A DNA stretch of 64,000 nt from Novosphingobium clariflavum (GTDB lineage: Bacteria; Pseudomonadota; Alphaproteobacteria; Sphingomonadales; Sphingomonadaceae), in NCBI RefSeq assembly GCF_026420865.1, contig NZ_JAPCWC010000011.1, forward strand, positions 62,001 through 126,000. Reading direction: 5' to 3'. Below the pieces are notes generated by a model. The model was not told where the DNA came from. It saw nothing but the letters and a program-made list of their open reading frames with translations, and did no database searches. This document shows, piece by piece, positions 7,918 to 15,383 of the stretch (its first letter is position 1; each line of letters begins with the position of its first letter). The position numbers and the translations under genes were made by a program.

Positions 7918-9039
7918 ATGGGTTACACTCTCTCCGATCGCGGCCGCGAGCGCCTGGACGGCCTTTTCAATGCCATCGGGCAGGCCAACGGCGTCACCAA
8001 CATCAGCCGTCAGTTCTCCCTTTCGCCCACCAGCGAACAGCGCCTCGAGGATCTGCAGCGCGAAAGCGTCGGCTTCCTGTCGCGCATCAACATCATGCCG
8101 CGCCGCGATCTGATCGGCGAAGTTCTCGGCCTCGGCACCCACAACATGGTCGGCCGCCGCATTTCGCGTCCGAACCTGCCGCGCAAGGCCGCCTACGTGG
8201 GCAACCTGCAGGACCGCGAATACAAGCTCTACAGCACGCTGTTCGACACGTACCTGCCGTGGGAAGTCATCGACGCCTGGTCGAAGTTCCCCGATTTCGC
8301 CCAGCGCTATGCCAAGCACGTCGCCACTTCCATCGGCCTCACCCGCATCATGGTCGGTTGGAACGGCGTCGAAGCGGCGACGGATTCCGATCCCGATGCG
8401 AACCCGCTGGGCGAAGACCTCAACATCGGGTGGCTGCAGAAGCTGCGCCTCGAAAAGGCCAGCCACGTCATGGGCCGCGAAACCGTGACCGTCGGCGAGG
8501 CGACCACCGCGACCGGCGCGGCCAAGCCGATCTACATCGGCAAGAACTCGGACACGGCGGACGGCGACTACAAGAACATCGACGCGCTCGCCTATGACCT
8601 GATCGCGGGCATGCCGAGCTACGCGCGCCAGTCGACCGACCACGTCGTCATCGTCAGCCAGGATCTGGTGGACGAGAAGTACTTCCCGATGGTCAACCGC
8701 CCGCTTGCGGAGACGATCGACGGCGGCAAGTCCACCAGCGACCAGACCGTTTCCGACATCGTCATGTCGTCCAAGCAGATCGGCGGCCGCCCGGCGGCCA
8801 TCGCGCCTTTCTTCCCCGAAGGCACGATGCTGATCACCCCGCTGGGCAAGCCCAATGCGGAGAACAGCTCGAACCTGTCGATGTACTACCAGGAGGAATC
8901 GCGCCGCCGGTACATCAAGGACGAACCGGAAAACATGGCGGCCCTGGTCGACTACAACTCGGTCAACGAAGGCTACGTGATCGAAGACACCGACTTCGCC
9001 GTGATAGCCGAGAACATCACCTTCGGCGACCGCCCGTAA
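7918..9039 (+). CDS. N: Major capsid protein, P2 gpN-like
   Basis: A 373-residue HK97-fold capsid subunit of the P2 family. The N terminus (RGRERLDGLFNAIGQANGV, then FSLSPTSEQRLEDL) is the part removed by gpO in P2, and SVGFLSRINIMPRRDLIGEVLGL marks the start of the mature form. The C terminus (RRRYIKDEPENMAALVDYNSVNEGYVIED) is typical. It follows the scaffold gene by 49 bp, as expected for co-assembly partners. It is probably among the most highly expressed late products. Confidence 0.95.
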   Translation: MGYTLSDRGRERLDGLFNAIGQANGVTNISRQFSLSPTSEQRLEDLQRESVGFLSRINIMPRRDLIGEVLGLGTHNMVGRRISRPNLPRKAAYVGNLQDREYKLYSTLFDTYLPWEVIDAWSKFPDFAQRYAKHVATSIGLTRIMVGWNGVEAATDSDPDANPLGEDLNIGWLQKLRLEKASHVMGRETVTVGEATTATGAAKPIYIGKNSDTADGDYKNIDALAYDLIAGMPSYARQSTDHVVIVSQDLVDEKYFPMVNRPLAETIDGGKSTSDQTVSDIVMSSKQIGGRPAAIAPFFPEGTMLITPLGKPNAENSSNLSMYYQEESRRRYIKDEPENMAALVDYNSVNEGYVIEDTDFAVIAENITFGDRP

Positions 9040-9202
9040 TACCACCCGGAGAGGGCATTGATGGCGGAATGCTGGCATCCGGGCCGGCATCCGCAGGAGC
9101 CCAGAACATGGGCCGGGGCAGATGGTTTCGCACCTTCCTGCCTGCCCCGGTCGGCCGCCGCCGGATATGCGGCCATTTCCCCAGATCATAGGAGAGCCCC
9201 GC

Positions 9203-9961
9203 ATGGTCAGCCCCTTCCGTCGCCATCAGCAGATGGTCCGTGGCCTCAAGAGCGCGGGCCCCAATCACGTCAGCCACCGCGCCGCCCCTGCCGAACCCAA
9301 GCCGGACACCGAGGCCGGTCTCGAATACGCGACCTTGCGCGTCGTGCTGCACGACAACATCCGCACGATGCATGACATCGATTCGGTCGAAGCGCGCAAC
9401 CCGATGAAGGCCGAGTTCGCCAAGACGTTCGCGGACTGGATCGAAGGCGTCCTCGCTGCCGGCGAACAGGGGCTGGCCGCGCAGGACGAAATCCTCGTGA
9501 CCAACATGATCTGGGCGCTGGATTACCACGACTACGATTATGCGCTGCGGATCGGTGCCCACGTCGTCAAGTTCGGCCTCGTCCTGCCGGAACGCTTCAA
9601 GCGCACCCCCGCGTGCTTCCTCGCCGAAAACATCGCGGAGACCGCGCTGGAGCAACACGAACTCGTCTCGCTTGAGCAGCTTTTGCAGCTCTTGGCACTC
9701 GTGGACGGCGCCGACATGCCCGACCAGGCCAAGGCCAAGCTGCACAAGGCCATCGGCCGCGCCTACGACCGAAAGGCCGAGGATCTCGATCCGGCCGCCG
9801 ATAACGCCCCCGCCGGCGGCAAGGCGGCTTTCGTCACGGAAGCGCTCGTCCATCTCAACCGTGCCCGCGTGCTGGATCCGGGCGTCGGCGTGAAAACCGA
9901 TATCAAGCGCCTCGACGCCCAGCTCAGGAAGCTGGAGCCCGCCGATACCCCCGCCGAATAA
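9203..9961 (+). CDS. M: Terminase small (endonuclease) subunit, P2 gpM-like
   Basis: A 252-residue member of the P2 GpM family, which cuts at cos and hands DNA to gpP. Family blocks SPFRRHQQMV (N-terminal), ILVTNMIWALDYHDYDYAL and LPERFKRTPACFLAENIAETAL are clear; the C-terminal part is a TPR-like helical region (EALVHLNRARVLDPGVGVKTDIKRL). The ATG at 9203 has a ribosome site (aggagag). The 160-bp gap before it contains an imperfect inverted repeat but no gene. Confidence 0.9.
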   Translation: MVSPFRRHQQMVRGLKSAGPNHVSHRAAPAEPKPDTEAGLEYATLRVVLHDNIRTMHDIDSVEARNPMKAEFAKTFADWIEGVLAAGEQGLAAQDEILVTNMIWALDYHDYDYALRIGAHVVKFGLVLPERFKRTPACFLAENIAETALEQHELVSLEQLLQLLALVDGADMPDQAKAKLHKAIGRAYDRKAEDLDPAADNAPAGGKAAFVTEALVHLNRARVLDPGVGVKTDIKRLDAQLRKLEPADTPAE

Positions 9962-10080
9962 CGGACCGCCCCACGGCGCTCGGGGGGCGGACGGTCTGAT
10001 CGGGATCCGCTTGCGGCCATGCCGATCCAAACCGTCCCCACCCCCCGAAAACCGTTCTCGCCCATATCAAAGGATCGCTC

Positions 10081-10575
10081 ATGACCGGCCTGATCGCCTA
10101 TCCCGCCCCCGAAGCCGATGCGCCCGACGCACAGGTCGTGGCCGATGGCTGGTTCCCCCCGGTCAAGCTCGCGGCCGTGCGCGATGTGATCCGCATTGGC
10201 GACGGCACCGTGCCCGAGCCCCGGCTTACCGCCGCAATCGAAGGCGGGATGCTGCACGCCTTCCGCGAATTGTCCGACTGGCGCAGCGCCCGCGCCGCCG
10301 AGGGGGCCGCCTCGCTGGACGTTGTCACCACCGACACGATCAACGGGCGCAACATCGCCGTGGTCCTGTGGGAGCGCGTGGTGCGCTACTTCGCCGGGGC
10401 CGAACTCTTCGACCAGTACCGCGACATATCGGCCACCGACGATGGCCTCGACCGCGCGGCCGAGAAGGACACCGCCGCCGACGATCAGCGCGCGCTGGCG
10501 CTCGCCGCCGTCGCGGACCTCCGTAGCATCGGCGCCGACAAGCCGGTGCCGCGCAACCGGGTGGAGCTGATCTGA
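10081..10575 (+). CDS. L: Head completion/stabilization protein, P2 gpL-like
   Basis: A 164-residue GpL-family protein that joins the filled head for tail attachment. Family hallmarks are WFPPVKLAAVRDVIRIGDGTV near residue 23, ALRDWR-like LSDWRSARAAEG, and the C-terminal RSIGADKPVPRNRVELI. It is about the same length as P2 gpL (169). The next small gene starts on its stop codon (TGATG). Confidence 0.92.
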   Translation: MTGLIAYPAPEADAPDAQVVADGWFPPVKLAAVRDVIRIGDGTVPEPRLTAAIEGGMLHAFRELSDWRSARAAEGAASLDVVTTDTINGRNIAVVLWERVVRYFAGAELFDQYRDISATDDGLDRAAEKDTAADDQRALALAAVADLRSIGADKPVPRNRVELI

Positions 10576-10793
10576 TGCAGACCATGCGAATCTTCCGCGT
10601 CGGCTCGACGGCGGTCGTAACCGAGGAAATCTCACACTGGTGGGTTGCCGATCTCGCGATTGGGGGGCCTGCCCTCTGCATCTCCATGCGGAACGGCAAG
10701 CAAATCAATCTGGGGCCCGAGAACGCACCGGATGGTAGCGACGGTTACGCGATCGAGAAGGGCTTGCTCGAATTTCTGAGCAGGTGGACGTGA
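10575..10793 (+). CDS. Small hypothetical phage protein between L and X
   Basis: A 72-residue protein not recognised from P2. It is mostly beta-like, with one Cys and a SHWWVADLAIGG segment. It is translationally coupled on both sides (ATG on the gpL stop; gpX GTG overlapping its own stop), so it is very likely expressed in the late operon. A minor structural or head-tail joining role is possible from position only. Confidence 0.6.
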   Translation: MQTMRIFRVGSTAVVTEEISHWWVADLAIGGPALCISMRNGKQINLGPENAPDGSDGYAIEKGLLEFLSRWT

Positions 10794-11005
10794 CCACCAC
10801 CGCCACCGCACTCGACGGTGACACCGTGGACGCCATCTGCTGGCGCGAGCTGGGCCGCACGCGCGGCGTTACCGAACAGGTGCTGGCGCTCAACCCAGGC
10901 CTAGCCGCGCTCGGCACACGCCTGCCAGTGGGCACCGTGGTCCAATTGCCCGATGTCGCCACCGCCGCGCCCGCCATCCTCGAAACCGTGAAGCTCTGGG
11001 ACTGA
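10790..11005 (+). CDS. X: Tail protein, P2 gpX-like
   Basis: About 71 residues of the GpX family: ALDGDTVDAICWRELGRT, VTEQVLALNPGLAALG, LPVGTVVQLPD and a terminal ETVKLWD match P2 gpX block by block; it resembles a LysM-like fold and is needed for tail completion. The start at GTG 10790 overlaps the previous stop as GTGA; a GTG at 10784 is an alternative. Confidence 0.9.
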   Translation: MTTTATALDGDTVDAICWRELGRTRGVTEQVLALNPGLAALGTRLPVGTVVQLPDVATAAPAILETVKLWD

Positions 11006-11008
11006 CCC

Positions 11009-11497
11009 ATGCGCAAGATCGAAACCCTGCGCGATGCCATCTATGGCGCGCTGCCCGAACTGAAGCGCGATACTGACCGCATCCGCATCTGGATCGAACG
11101 CGGCACGGTGAAATCCACGCTGACCGAGAACCGCGGCATGTGCTTTGCTTTCCAGCTCAATGTCCTGGTCGTGGAGATGGCCACCGATCTTGCCGTCCTC
11201 GCGCTGGCCGTGTTCATGTGGCTGCGCACCAATCAACCGGAACTGATGGTGCCCAATGCCGAGGGTTTCACCTTCGACGCGGATATCCTGGACAACCAGA
11301 CGGCCGACGTTCTGATCCAGCTCCAGCTTGATCAGGTGGTGGTCGCCACTCCCAACGCCGATGGCAGCGTTGCGCTGGACTATCGCGGCGAGCCCGATCC
11401 GCTCTTCACAGACCTGCTCAGCATTACCGGCATGGAACCGCCCCCGGTGCTGACCGGCTTCGACGCGACCGAAGACCTGCCGCCGTGGGACGATTGA
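11009..11497 (+). CDS. R: Tail completion protein, P2 gpR-like
   Basis: A 162-residue GpR-family protein involved in tail completion and head joining. Matching blocks are RKIETLRDAIYGALPELKRD at the N terminus, FQLNVLVVEMATDLAVLALAV in the centre, and LVQLQ/LDQVVV-like LIQLQLDQVVVATPNADG. It lies directly between X and S, as in P2 (where the lysis genes intervene). Confidence 0.9.
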   Translation: MRKIETLRDAIYGALPELKRDTDRIRIWIERGTVKSTLTENRGMCFAFQLNVLVVEMATDLAVLALAVFMWLRTNQPELMVPNAEGFTFDADILDNQTADVLIQLQLDQVVVATPNADGSVALDYRGEPDPLFTDLLSITGMEPPPVLTGFDATEDLPPWDD

Positions 11498-11501
11498 GCC
11501 C

Positions 11502-11981
11502 GTGGCCGAAGACCTGAACCAGTTCAACGAGTGGTTTGGCCGCATCCTGTCAGGGCTGGAACCAGCACAGATGCGGCGCGGCTCCCACAAGCTGGGGCAG
11601 GCCCTGCGCCGCGCGAACATGAAGCGCATTGCCGAAAACGTGGAGCCGGATGGCCGTCCCATGGAGCCGCGCAAGCCCCGCAAGGACAAGCGCGGCCGTC
11701 TTCGCAGGCGCCAGACGGGCAAGATGTTCAAGGGCCTGCGCCGCCTGAGAAACTGGAAGATCGACGCGGACGCGGAAGGCGTCGAGATCCGGCCCGCATC
11801 CGGCAACGTCGACCGGGTCGCATCGGTCAGCCAGTTCGGCGAAACCACAACGATCGGCTACCGCCCGAACCACTCCCCGATCCGTGCCCGCTACCCTGTC
11901 CGCCGCCTGCTGGGCTTCGGCCCCGATGACGAACGCATTGCGCTGGAAGTCGCCGCATCCCTGATCGAACCGGATGCCTAA
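11502..11981 (+). CDS. S: Tail completion protein, P2 gpS-like
   Basis: A 159-residue virion morphogenesis protein (gpS family). The strongly basic centre (EPRKPRKDKRGRLRRRQTG, then MFKGLRRLR) and the FGETTTIGYRPNHSPIRARYPVRRLLGF tail region are diagnostic. It starts with GTG 4 bp after R. In P2 this gene is followed by V, W and J; here BrnTA follows instead. Confidence 0.88.
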   Translation: MAEDLNQFNEWFGRILSGLEPAQMRRGSHKLGQALRRANMKRIAENVEPDGRPMEPRKPRKDKRGRLRRRQTGKMFKGLRRLRNWKIDADAEGVEIRPASGNVDRVASVSQFGETTTIGYRPNHSPIRARYPVRRLLGFGPDDERIALEVAASLIEPDA

Positions 11982-11987
11982 CGCAAA

Positions 11988-12040
11988 TTGTAGTTACGAT
12001 ATTCGCTTGACGGTAACTCAAATCGTAACTACAAAAAACC
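11988..12040 (+). promoter_or_regulatory. BrnTA promoter with BrnA-type operator palindrome
   Basis: A perfect 13-bp inverted repeat (ttgtagttacgat at 11988-12000; its complement at 12022-12034) surrounds a -35-like TTGACG (12007-12012) and overlaps a weak -10-like TACAAA (12030-12035) at 17-bp spacing. BrnA antitoxins repress their own operon, so this is the expected operator. The predicted start point falls almost on the brnT ATG, implying a very short or absent leader. Confidence 0.65.
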
Positions 12041-12286
12041 ATGATCATCGTTTGGGACGAACCGAAGCGCATCGCGAACCTTGCCAAGCACGGCATTGAC
12101 TTCGCCGATATCCGCGAGGAATTCTTCGCCACTGCGGTGGTCGGTGAAGCCAAGGCAGGCCGCCACTTCGCCATCGGCGAGATGAACGGCGTGATCGTGG
12201 TGATCTTCGCGGTGCTGGGCACCGAAGGCGTCTCGATCATTTCCGCCCGCCCGGCGAACAAGAAGGAACGGAGGGCTCTGGAATGA
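12041..12286 (+). CDS. brnT: BrnT-family ribonuclease toxin
   Basis: An 81-residue BrnT toxin, a RelE-like fold mRNA-cleaving ribonuclease. The signature IVWDEPKRIANLAKHGIDFADI opens the protein, followed by the conserved central strand residues and a C-terminal ISARPANKKERRALE that carries the catalytic-type Arg/Lys residues. It has its own promoter inside the phage late region and overlaps brnA by 4 bp. Known BrnT genes respond to stress; here it is a phage-borne module. Confidence 0.9.
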   Translation: MIIVWDEPKRIANLAKHGIDFADIREEFFATAVVGEAKAGRHFAIGEMNGVIVVIFAVLGTEGVSIISARPANKKERRALE

Positions 12287-12555
12287 GCGAACCTAAGATC
12301 ACCCAAGCCGATATCGACGCGGTCAGCGACAACCCGGAACTGACCGAAGAGCAGATCCGTAGCGCCGTGCCTTTCGCCGAAGCGTTCCCGCATCTGGCAA
12401 AGACCATGCGCGTACGCGGCGCGCAGAAGGCGCCGAAGAAGGTCAGCACCACGATCCGGCTCTCGCCCGAGGTCGTGGACTTCTTCAAGAAGGGCGGCCC
12501 GGGCTGGCAATCGCGCATCGATGACGCCCTGCGCGACCTGGTCGCCAAGCACTGA
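12283..12555 (+). CDS. brnA: BrnA-family antitoxin
   Basis: A 90-residue antitoxin. An acidic helical N terminus (residues 1-50) probably wraps the toxin; the C-terminal ribbon-helix-helix (KVSTTIRLSPEVVDFFKKGG, then WQSRIDDALRDLV) binds DNA. ATGA overlap with brnT gives coupled translation. The upstream palindrome is its likely binding site. Confidence 0.9.
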   Translation: MSEPKITQADIDAVSDNPELTEEQIRSAVPFAEAFPHLAKTMRVRGAQKAPKKVSTTIRLSPEVVDFFKKGGPGWQSRIDDALRDLVAKH

Positions 12556-12626
12556 GTTTTCACGCGGTGATCGGGAGAGCCCCGGTCCGTAAGCCTGCCG
12601 GCGCATGTTGTCTCGGCCGGGCCGCA

Positions 12627-12648
12627 AGGTAACGCCTCCCTCTACCCC
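12627..12648 (+). promoter_or_regulatory. 22-bp motif upstream of J (copy 1)
   Basis: This 22-bp sequence recurs at 20333-20354 with one mismatch. Its 3' end lies 46 bp before the J start codon; the second copy lies 45 bp before the W start codon. The constant spacing suggests a late-promoter or activator site (a possible Ogr-like protein is encoded at 29152). Confidence 0.5.
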
Positions 12649-12694
12649 CGCACACGCTACCGCGCGCGCGTGATTGTGCCCCATGCCGTGGGGC

Positions 12695-13690
12695 ATGGTC
12701 GGATCAATCGCCTCATCCCCCGCCGTCGACCTTTCGGCGCTTCCCCCTCCGGTGCTGGTAGAGCAGCCGGATTTCGAGACGCGCCTCGCCGCCAAGCAGG
12801 CCCGCTTCGTCGAACTCACCGAAGGCCAGTTCGACGCCCTGCTCGAAAGCGATCCGGCAATGGTTCTGCTGGAGGCGGACAGCTACGACGAACAGGTCAG
12901 CGCGCAGGACTTCAACGACAAGGCAAACGGGCTGCTGCTGCCTTATGCCGAGGGCGATAATCTCGATGTCCTGGGCGCGCTCAACGATGTGCCTCGCCTT
13001 GTCGTAACCGCCGCCACCGCGACGGCCGATGCCGTCATGGAAAAGGACGCCGCGTACCGCCAGCGCATCCAGCTTTCGCGGCACGCCTTCTCGGTCGCTG
13101 GCCCTGACCTGGCCTACAAGTTTCACGCCCGCTCGGCACATGGCGATGTCGCCGATGCAGTGGCCTACTCTCCGCAGCCCGATGACATCAAAGCCAAAGT
13201 GCTGGCCGTGCTTGCCGACCATGCCGCCTCGGCCGAGCTGGTCGCGGCGATGACGGCCATGCTGGAAACGGCTGCGTGGCCCGGCGCTATTCAGGTTGCC
13301 GTCCAGTCCGTCAGCGGTACCGGCGTTCCACCCGGCAATGTTCTGGAAGTGGTCGATGCCGCCCTGCAGGGCGTGCGGCCGATGACGGACTTCGTCACTG
13401 TGCAGGCGGCACAGCCTGTCGGGTACGACATCGTCGCGGAGATCTACCCCTTCGCCGGTCCTGATGCGGACCTCATCCTGACGACGGCAAAGGACAGCCT
13501 CGACACCTTCCTTGCCGCCAACCGCAAGCTGGGCCGTGATGTTGCCTGTTCTGCGCACACGGCCGCGCTGCATGTGGGCAATGTCCAGCGGGTCAAACTG
13601 ATCTCGCCGCCTGCGGATATCCCGATCGACTGGTTCCAGTTCCCGCAGCCCACCTCGATCTCGGTCACCGTCGCGGGGACCGAGCTGTGA
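12695..13690 (+). CDS. J: Baseplate assembly protein, P2 gpJ-like
   Basis: A 331-residue baseplate wedge protein of the gpJ/gp47 family. The P2-type opening (VDLSALPPPVLVEQPDFETRL) begins about residue 9; LLEADSYDEQ, YRQRIQLSRHAFSVAGP and SAHGDVADAVAYSP are conserved blocks. ATG 12695 was chosen because it best fits the family; ATG 12683 and TTG 12674 are upstream options. The gene starts a J-I-H operon, with GTGA overlap into I. Confidence 0.92.
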   Translation: MVGSIASSPAVDLSALPPPVLVEQPDFETRLAAKQARFVELTEGQFDALLESDPAMVLLEADSYDEQVSAQDFNDKANGLLLPYAEGDNLDVLGALNDVPRLVVTAATATADAVMEKDAAYRQRIQLSRHAFSVAGPDLAYKFHARSAHGDVADAVAYSPQPDDIKAKVLAVLADHAASAELVAAMTAMLETAAWPGAIQVAVQSVSGTGVPPGNVLEVVDAALQGVRPMTDFVTVQAAQPVGYDIVAEIYPFAGPDADLILTTAKDSLDTFLAANRKLGRDVACSAHTAALHVGNVQRVKLISPPADIPIDWFQFPQPTSISVTVAGTEL

Positions 13691-14316
13691 GCATTCTGCC
13701 CCCCAACGCCACGACCGCGGAGCGCGCGCTTGAAGACGCGATGCTCGCGCGGATCGACCTGTCCAGCGTGCCCACCCTGCGCAATCCCTGGACGTGCCCG
13801 GCCGAAGTGCTGCCGGTTCTCGCCTCCGAACTCTCGATCAGCCACTGGGACACGGCGTGGAGCGAGGCCGAGAAGCGCCAGGCGGTCGCGGACGCCACCG
13901 CCTTCCACAAGATCAAGGGCACCCGCGCCGCTGTGGAAGAGGTGCTGGCTCGCCATCACGGCGCGCTGGATGTGGTCGTCTGGCACGAGGCCAATCCCCG
14001 GCGCAGCCCCTTCACCTTCGAAGTCCGCGCGCCCGCTGCCGAGATCCCGGCCAGCTTTCTCACGCAGGACCGGGCCGAGGCGATCATCCGCGACGTGGCG
14101 GCCGCCAAGTCGCTGCGTGACCATTTCGACTTCGTCCAGAACATCGGCCTCACGTCCGGCATGTTCGTGGCGGCGGGCGGCAAGAGCGGCACCGCGCTGC
14201 GCGCCGACTATGCCGCCGCGCGCGATGACAGCCGCGACTGGTCGATCCTCCTGCAGACCGAGGACGGCGAGCCCATCGCCAATGGCGAGGCCGCCGATTT
14301 TCTGGAGACCAATTGA
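13687..14316 (+). CDS. I: Tail protein I, P2 gpI-like
   Basis: A 209-residue baseplate component. Features include the N-terminal LPPNATTAERALEDAMLARI, the LRNPWTCPAEVLPVLASELSI block, and the Trp-rich HWDTAWSEAEKRQAV region typical of phage_tail_I proteins. It overlaps J (GTGA) and H (ATGA) by 4 bp at each end, which shows tight coupling. Confidence 0.92.
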   Translation: MSILPPNATTAERALEDAMLARIDLSSVPTLRNPWTCPAEVLPVLASELSISHWDTAWSEAEKRQAVADATAFHKIKGTRAAVEEVLARHHGALDVVVWHEANPRRSPFTFEVRAPAAEIPASFLTQDRAEAIIRDVAAAKSLRDHFDFVQNIGLTSGMFVAAGGKSGTALRADYAAARDDSRDWSILLQTEDGEPIANGEAADFLETN

Positions 14317-15347
14317 TGGCAGACTTCGTCCTTTCGCTGACGGACGCGGGGCTTGCCGCCGTGCGCGCCGCGTCGGGCACCAGCAAGACGGTGATCGCCA
14401 CGCTGGGCCTCACCAACACGCCCTTTGTCCCGGCGCCCACGCTCACCGCGCTGCCGGGCCAGTTCAAGCAGATCGCGATCCTGTCCGGCGTGGCCCCGGC
14501 GCCCAACGTCATCCACCTGACCGCCTACGACCAGTCGGCCGAAGTATGGGACGCGACCGGCTTCGGCCTGTTCCTCGACGATGGCACGCTGTTCGGGGCC
14601 TATAGCGGCGAGGAAACCGTGCTGAGCAAGGCAGGCCTCGCCTTTGCGCTGATGGCCTTCGATATTGCGATCAACGCCGACCTCGTGGCCAACATCAGCT
14701 TTGGCGATACGAACTTCGTCTGGCCGCCCGCGACCGAGGAAACGCGCGGCATCGCCCGCCTGGCCACGCAGGGCGAGGTGGACGAGGGCGCCGAGGGCCA
14801 GAGCATCGTCACACCGCTCACGCTGGGCAATCGCCTTGCCGCCATGGCCGCCGCGTTCAACGGGGCCATCACGGCCTCGGTGAGCGTGCTCACCGCCTCC
14901 ATCGCCGCGCTGACCGCCCGCAAGATCAGTGCGGGCGGCCTCGCTACCGGCGGCGGGGACCTGTCGGCTGACCGCACGATCACCGTCACCGAGGCGAGCG
15001 CCGCCGAGATCACGGCGGGCACCGCTGCCGACAAGGTCGTCACCCCGCGCCGCCTCGGCCCGATTACCATGGCACTCGCGCAGAACGGCTTCATCCGCTT
15101 CTTCGGGTTCCAGATGGTCTGGGGCCGCTTCTCGGCCACCGCGAACGACAACACGGCCGTGGTCTTTGTGCAGGCGTTCCCCACGGCCTGCTTTTCCGTG
15201 GTGGCCAGCGGCGGTGTCTCCGGCGGCATGGACTCCAAGGACAACCCGCCCGTCGTCGTCGCCTCCACCATCACCAAGACCGGCTTTTCCGTCTTCAGCG
15301 CCGACGATTCCAACGACGTCACCTGCTTCATCGCGGTGGGCTGGTGA
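14313..15347 (+). CDS. H: Tail fibre protein, P2 gpH N-terminal-like
   Basis: A 344-residue fibre. Residues 1-140 resemble the baseplate-binding N-terminal domain of P2 gpH (FVLSLTDAGLAAVRAA, FKQIAILSG, GFGLFLDDGTLFGAYSGEE). Two collar/fibre repeats follow (TEETRGIARLATQGEV near 145 and ASAAEITAGTAADKVVTPRR near 228), then a compact C-terminal domain (240-344) of a type seen at fibre tips. It is much shorter than P2 gpH (669), and the second fibre gene downstream may supply the rest of the receptor-binding apparatus. Confidence 0.85.
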   Translation: MMADFVLSLTDAGLAAVRAASGTSKTVIATLGLTNTPFVPAPTLTALPGQFKQIAILSGVAPAPNVIHLTAYDQSAEVWDATGFGLFLDDGTLFGAYSGEETVLSKAGLAFALMAFDIAINADLVANISFGDTNFVWPPATEETRGIARLATQGEVDEGAEGQSIVTPLTLGNRLAAMAAAFNGAITASVSVLTASIAALTARKISAGGLATGGGDLSADRTITVTEASAAEITAGTAADKVVTPRRLGPITMALAQNGFIRFFGFQMVWGRFSATANDNTAVVFVQAFPTACFSVVASGGVSGGMDSKDNPPVVVASTITKTGFSVFSADDSNDVTCFIAVGW

Positions 15348-15383
15348 TGCCCGCAAGGCCCCGCAACAAGGACGCTGCCTGAC

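Noticed and set aside
12661..12694. Palindrome around ccatgccgtggggcatgg as a terminator
   Set aside because: It overlaps alternative J start codons, has no T-run, and the paired arms are short and GC-rich; more likely incidental.
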